DNA from: Planctomycetota bacterium
GTDB taxonomy: Bacteria > Planctomycetota > Phycisphaerae > Phycisphaerales > SM1A02
DNA: 6,051 bases
Reading direction: 5' to 3'
NCBI GenBank assembly: GCA_022567855.1
Contig: JADFGE010000194.1
Span: 1 to 6,051 of the forward strand
Shown here: positions 5,242-6,051 of the stretch, piece by piece
Layout: every line of letters begins with the position of its first letter
Numbering within the stretch: position 1 is the stretch's first letter
Notes under the pieces: model-generated
What the model was told of the DNA's origin: nothing
What the model saw: only the letters and a program-made list of their open reading frames with translations
Databases searched by the model: none
Position numbers and translations under genes: made by a program

Positions 5242-6051
5242 TCACTCCTGCGGGAAGTGCGTTGAATAGTTGGGCGATTCCTTGGTGATCTGAATGTCGT
5301 GCGGGTGCGATTCGATGAGCGTGGCCCCGGAGACGCGAACGAATCGTGCGTGCTCGCGCATCTCGTCGATCGTTCGACAGCCGCAGTACCCCATCGCGGC
5401 TCGTAAGCCCCCAACCATTTGATAGACAAACTCGTCGAGCGGCCCTCGGTACGGCACGCGACCTTCAACGCCCTCCGGCACGAACTTGGAGGACTCGGCG
5501 GTTTGGCCGTACCGATCAGCGGAGCCTGCCCCCATGGCGCCTTCGCTTCCCATGCCGCGATAGCTTTTGTAGCGCCGGCCGTGATGCAGGATCAGCTCGC
5601 CCGGGCTTTCATCCATCCCGGCGAACAGTGAGCCGAGCATGACACTGTTAGCGCCGGCGGCGATGGCCTTGGCGATATCGCCGGAATGACGGACGCCTCC
5701 GTCGGCAATGATCGGCACGCCCGCGTCGTTGGCCACGTCCAGGACATTCAGAATCGCACTGAGTTGGGGCACGCCCACCCCGGTCACGACGCGCGTGGTG
5801 CAGATCGAACCGGGGCCAATGCCGACCTTGATCGCGTCGACGCCGGCGGCGATGAGATCGGTCGCGGCCTCCGCGGTGGCGATGTTGCCGGAAACGATAT
5901 CCAGATCGTATCGCTTGCGGATTGTTCGGATCGTCTTGATGACATTCGCGGAATGTCCGTGGGCAGTGTCGATGACGATCACATCCACATCAGCCCCAAC
6001 CAGCGCTTCAACCCGATCGTACTGGGCGATCCCGACGGCGGCGCCGACGCG
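5242..6051 (-). CDS. guaB: Inosine-5'-monophosphate dehydrogenase, C-terminal part
   Basis: This is the last 269 residues of IMP dehydrogenase, which oxidises IMP to XMP with NAD+, the committed step of GMP synthesis in the cytoplasm. The frame is open to the right window edge, so the N-terminus and the CBS domains lie outside. Signatures in order are VGAAVG, VDVIVIDTAHGHS, SGNIATAEAA and the catalytic loop GIGPGSICTTR, with the nucleophilic Cys at 5800-5802. Then come IIADGGVRHSGD, MLGSLFAG, the flap YRGMGSEGAMG, and VPEGVEGRVPYRG carrying the Arg implicated in water activation. The C-terminus IESHPHDIQITKESPNY is also typical. All active-site residues in this part are intact. The gene ends convergently to the secreted protein gene. 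Identification is very secure. Confidence 0.98.
   Translation of the reverse strand, partial: RVGAAVGIAQYDRVEALVGADVDVIVIDTAHGHSANVIKTIRTIRKRYDLDIVSGNIATAEAATDLIAAGVDAIKVGIGPGSICTTRVVTGVGVPQLSAILNVLDVANDAGVPIIADGGVRHSGDIAKAIAAGANSVMLGSLFAGMDESPGELILHHGRRYKSYRGMGSEGAMGAGSADRYGQTAESSKFVPEGVEGRVPYRGPLDEFVYQMVGGLRAAMGYCGCRTIDEMREHARFVRVSGATLIESHPHDIQITKESPNYSTHFPQE

Noticed and set aside
1..6051. CRISPR array, prophage or defence system
   Set aside because: No regularly spaced repeats, cas-like, phage or toxin-antitoxin sequence was seen on either strand.

Overview
The window is GC-rich, bacterial and gene-dense. Two genes carry twin-arginine (Tat) leaders on sugar-enzyme folds (a Gfo/Idh/MocA oxidoreductase and a hydroxypyruvate-isomerase-like TIM barrel), next to a sugar phosphate isomerase/epimerase. 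That gene set is typical of Planctomycetota and relatives. The phylum is an inference from gene style; there is no rRNA or other phylogenetic marker here apart from a partial IMP dehydrogenase.

Layout. Positions 2-3036 hold a plus-strand, probably co-transcribed trio: a 5'-truncated TIM-barrel isomerase/epimerase (2-718), a Tat-exported Gfo/Idh/MocA dehydrogenase (753-2066) and a Tat-exported hydroxypyruvate-isomerase-like protein (2131-3036). Together they look like part of a carbohydrate (sugar, polyol or keto-sugar) oxidation and isomerisation pathway; the substrate cannot be read from sequence. Positions 3138-4217 are an IS630-type insertion sequence with matching terminal inverted repeats and flanking TA dinucleotides. 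Its transposase is broken into three reading frames, though all three DDE residues are still encoded. Positions 4223-4382 hold nothing recognisable except one imperfect hairpin. A minus-strand tRNA-Val(GAC) at 4383-4456 has a good -35/-10 promoter just upstream of it. A perfect 22-bp hairpin (4537-4558) precedes a small secreted protein of unknown function (4684-5130). Two compact hairpins (5151-5188) separate it from the convergent 3' part of guaB (IMP dehydrogenase), which runs off the right edge.

Most notable observation: a 17-bp palindrome (TCCCGAT-NNN-ATCGGG-R) occurs twice. One copy is in the spacer between the dehydrogenase and isomerase genes. The other sits inside the transposase exactly where the reading frame breaks and conserved residues are missing. 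This looks like a tiny palindromic element that inserted into, or replaced part of, the transposase gene. No wholly new defence or metabolic system is evident; the rest is ordinary chromosomal content plus a decaying IS.
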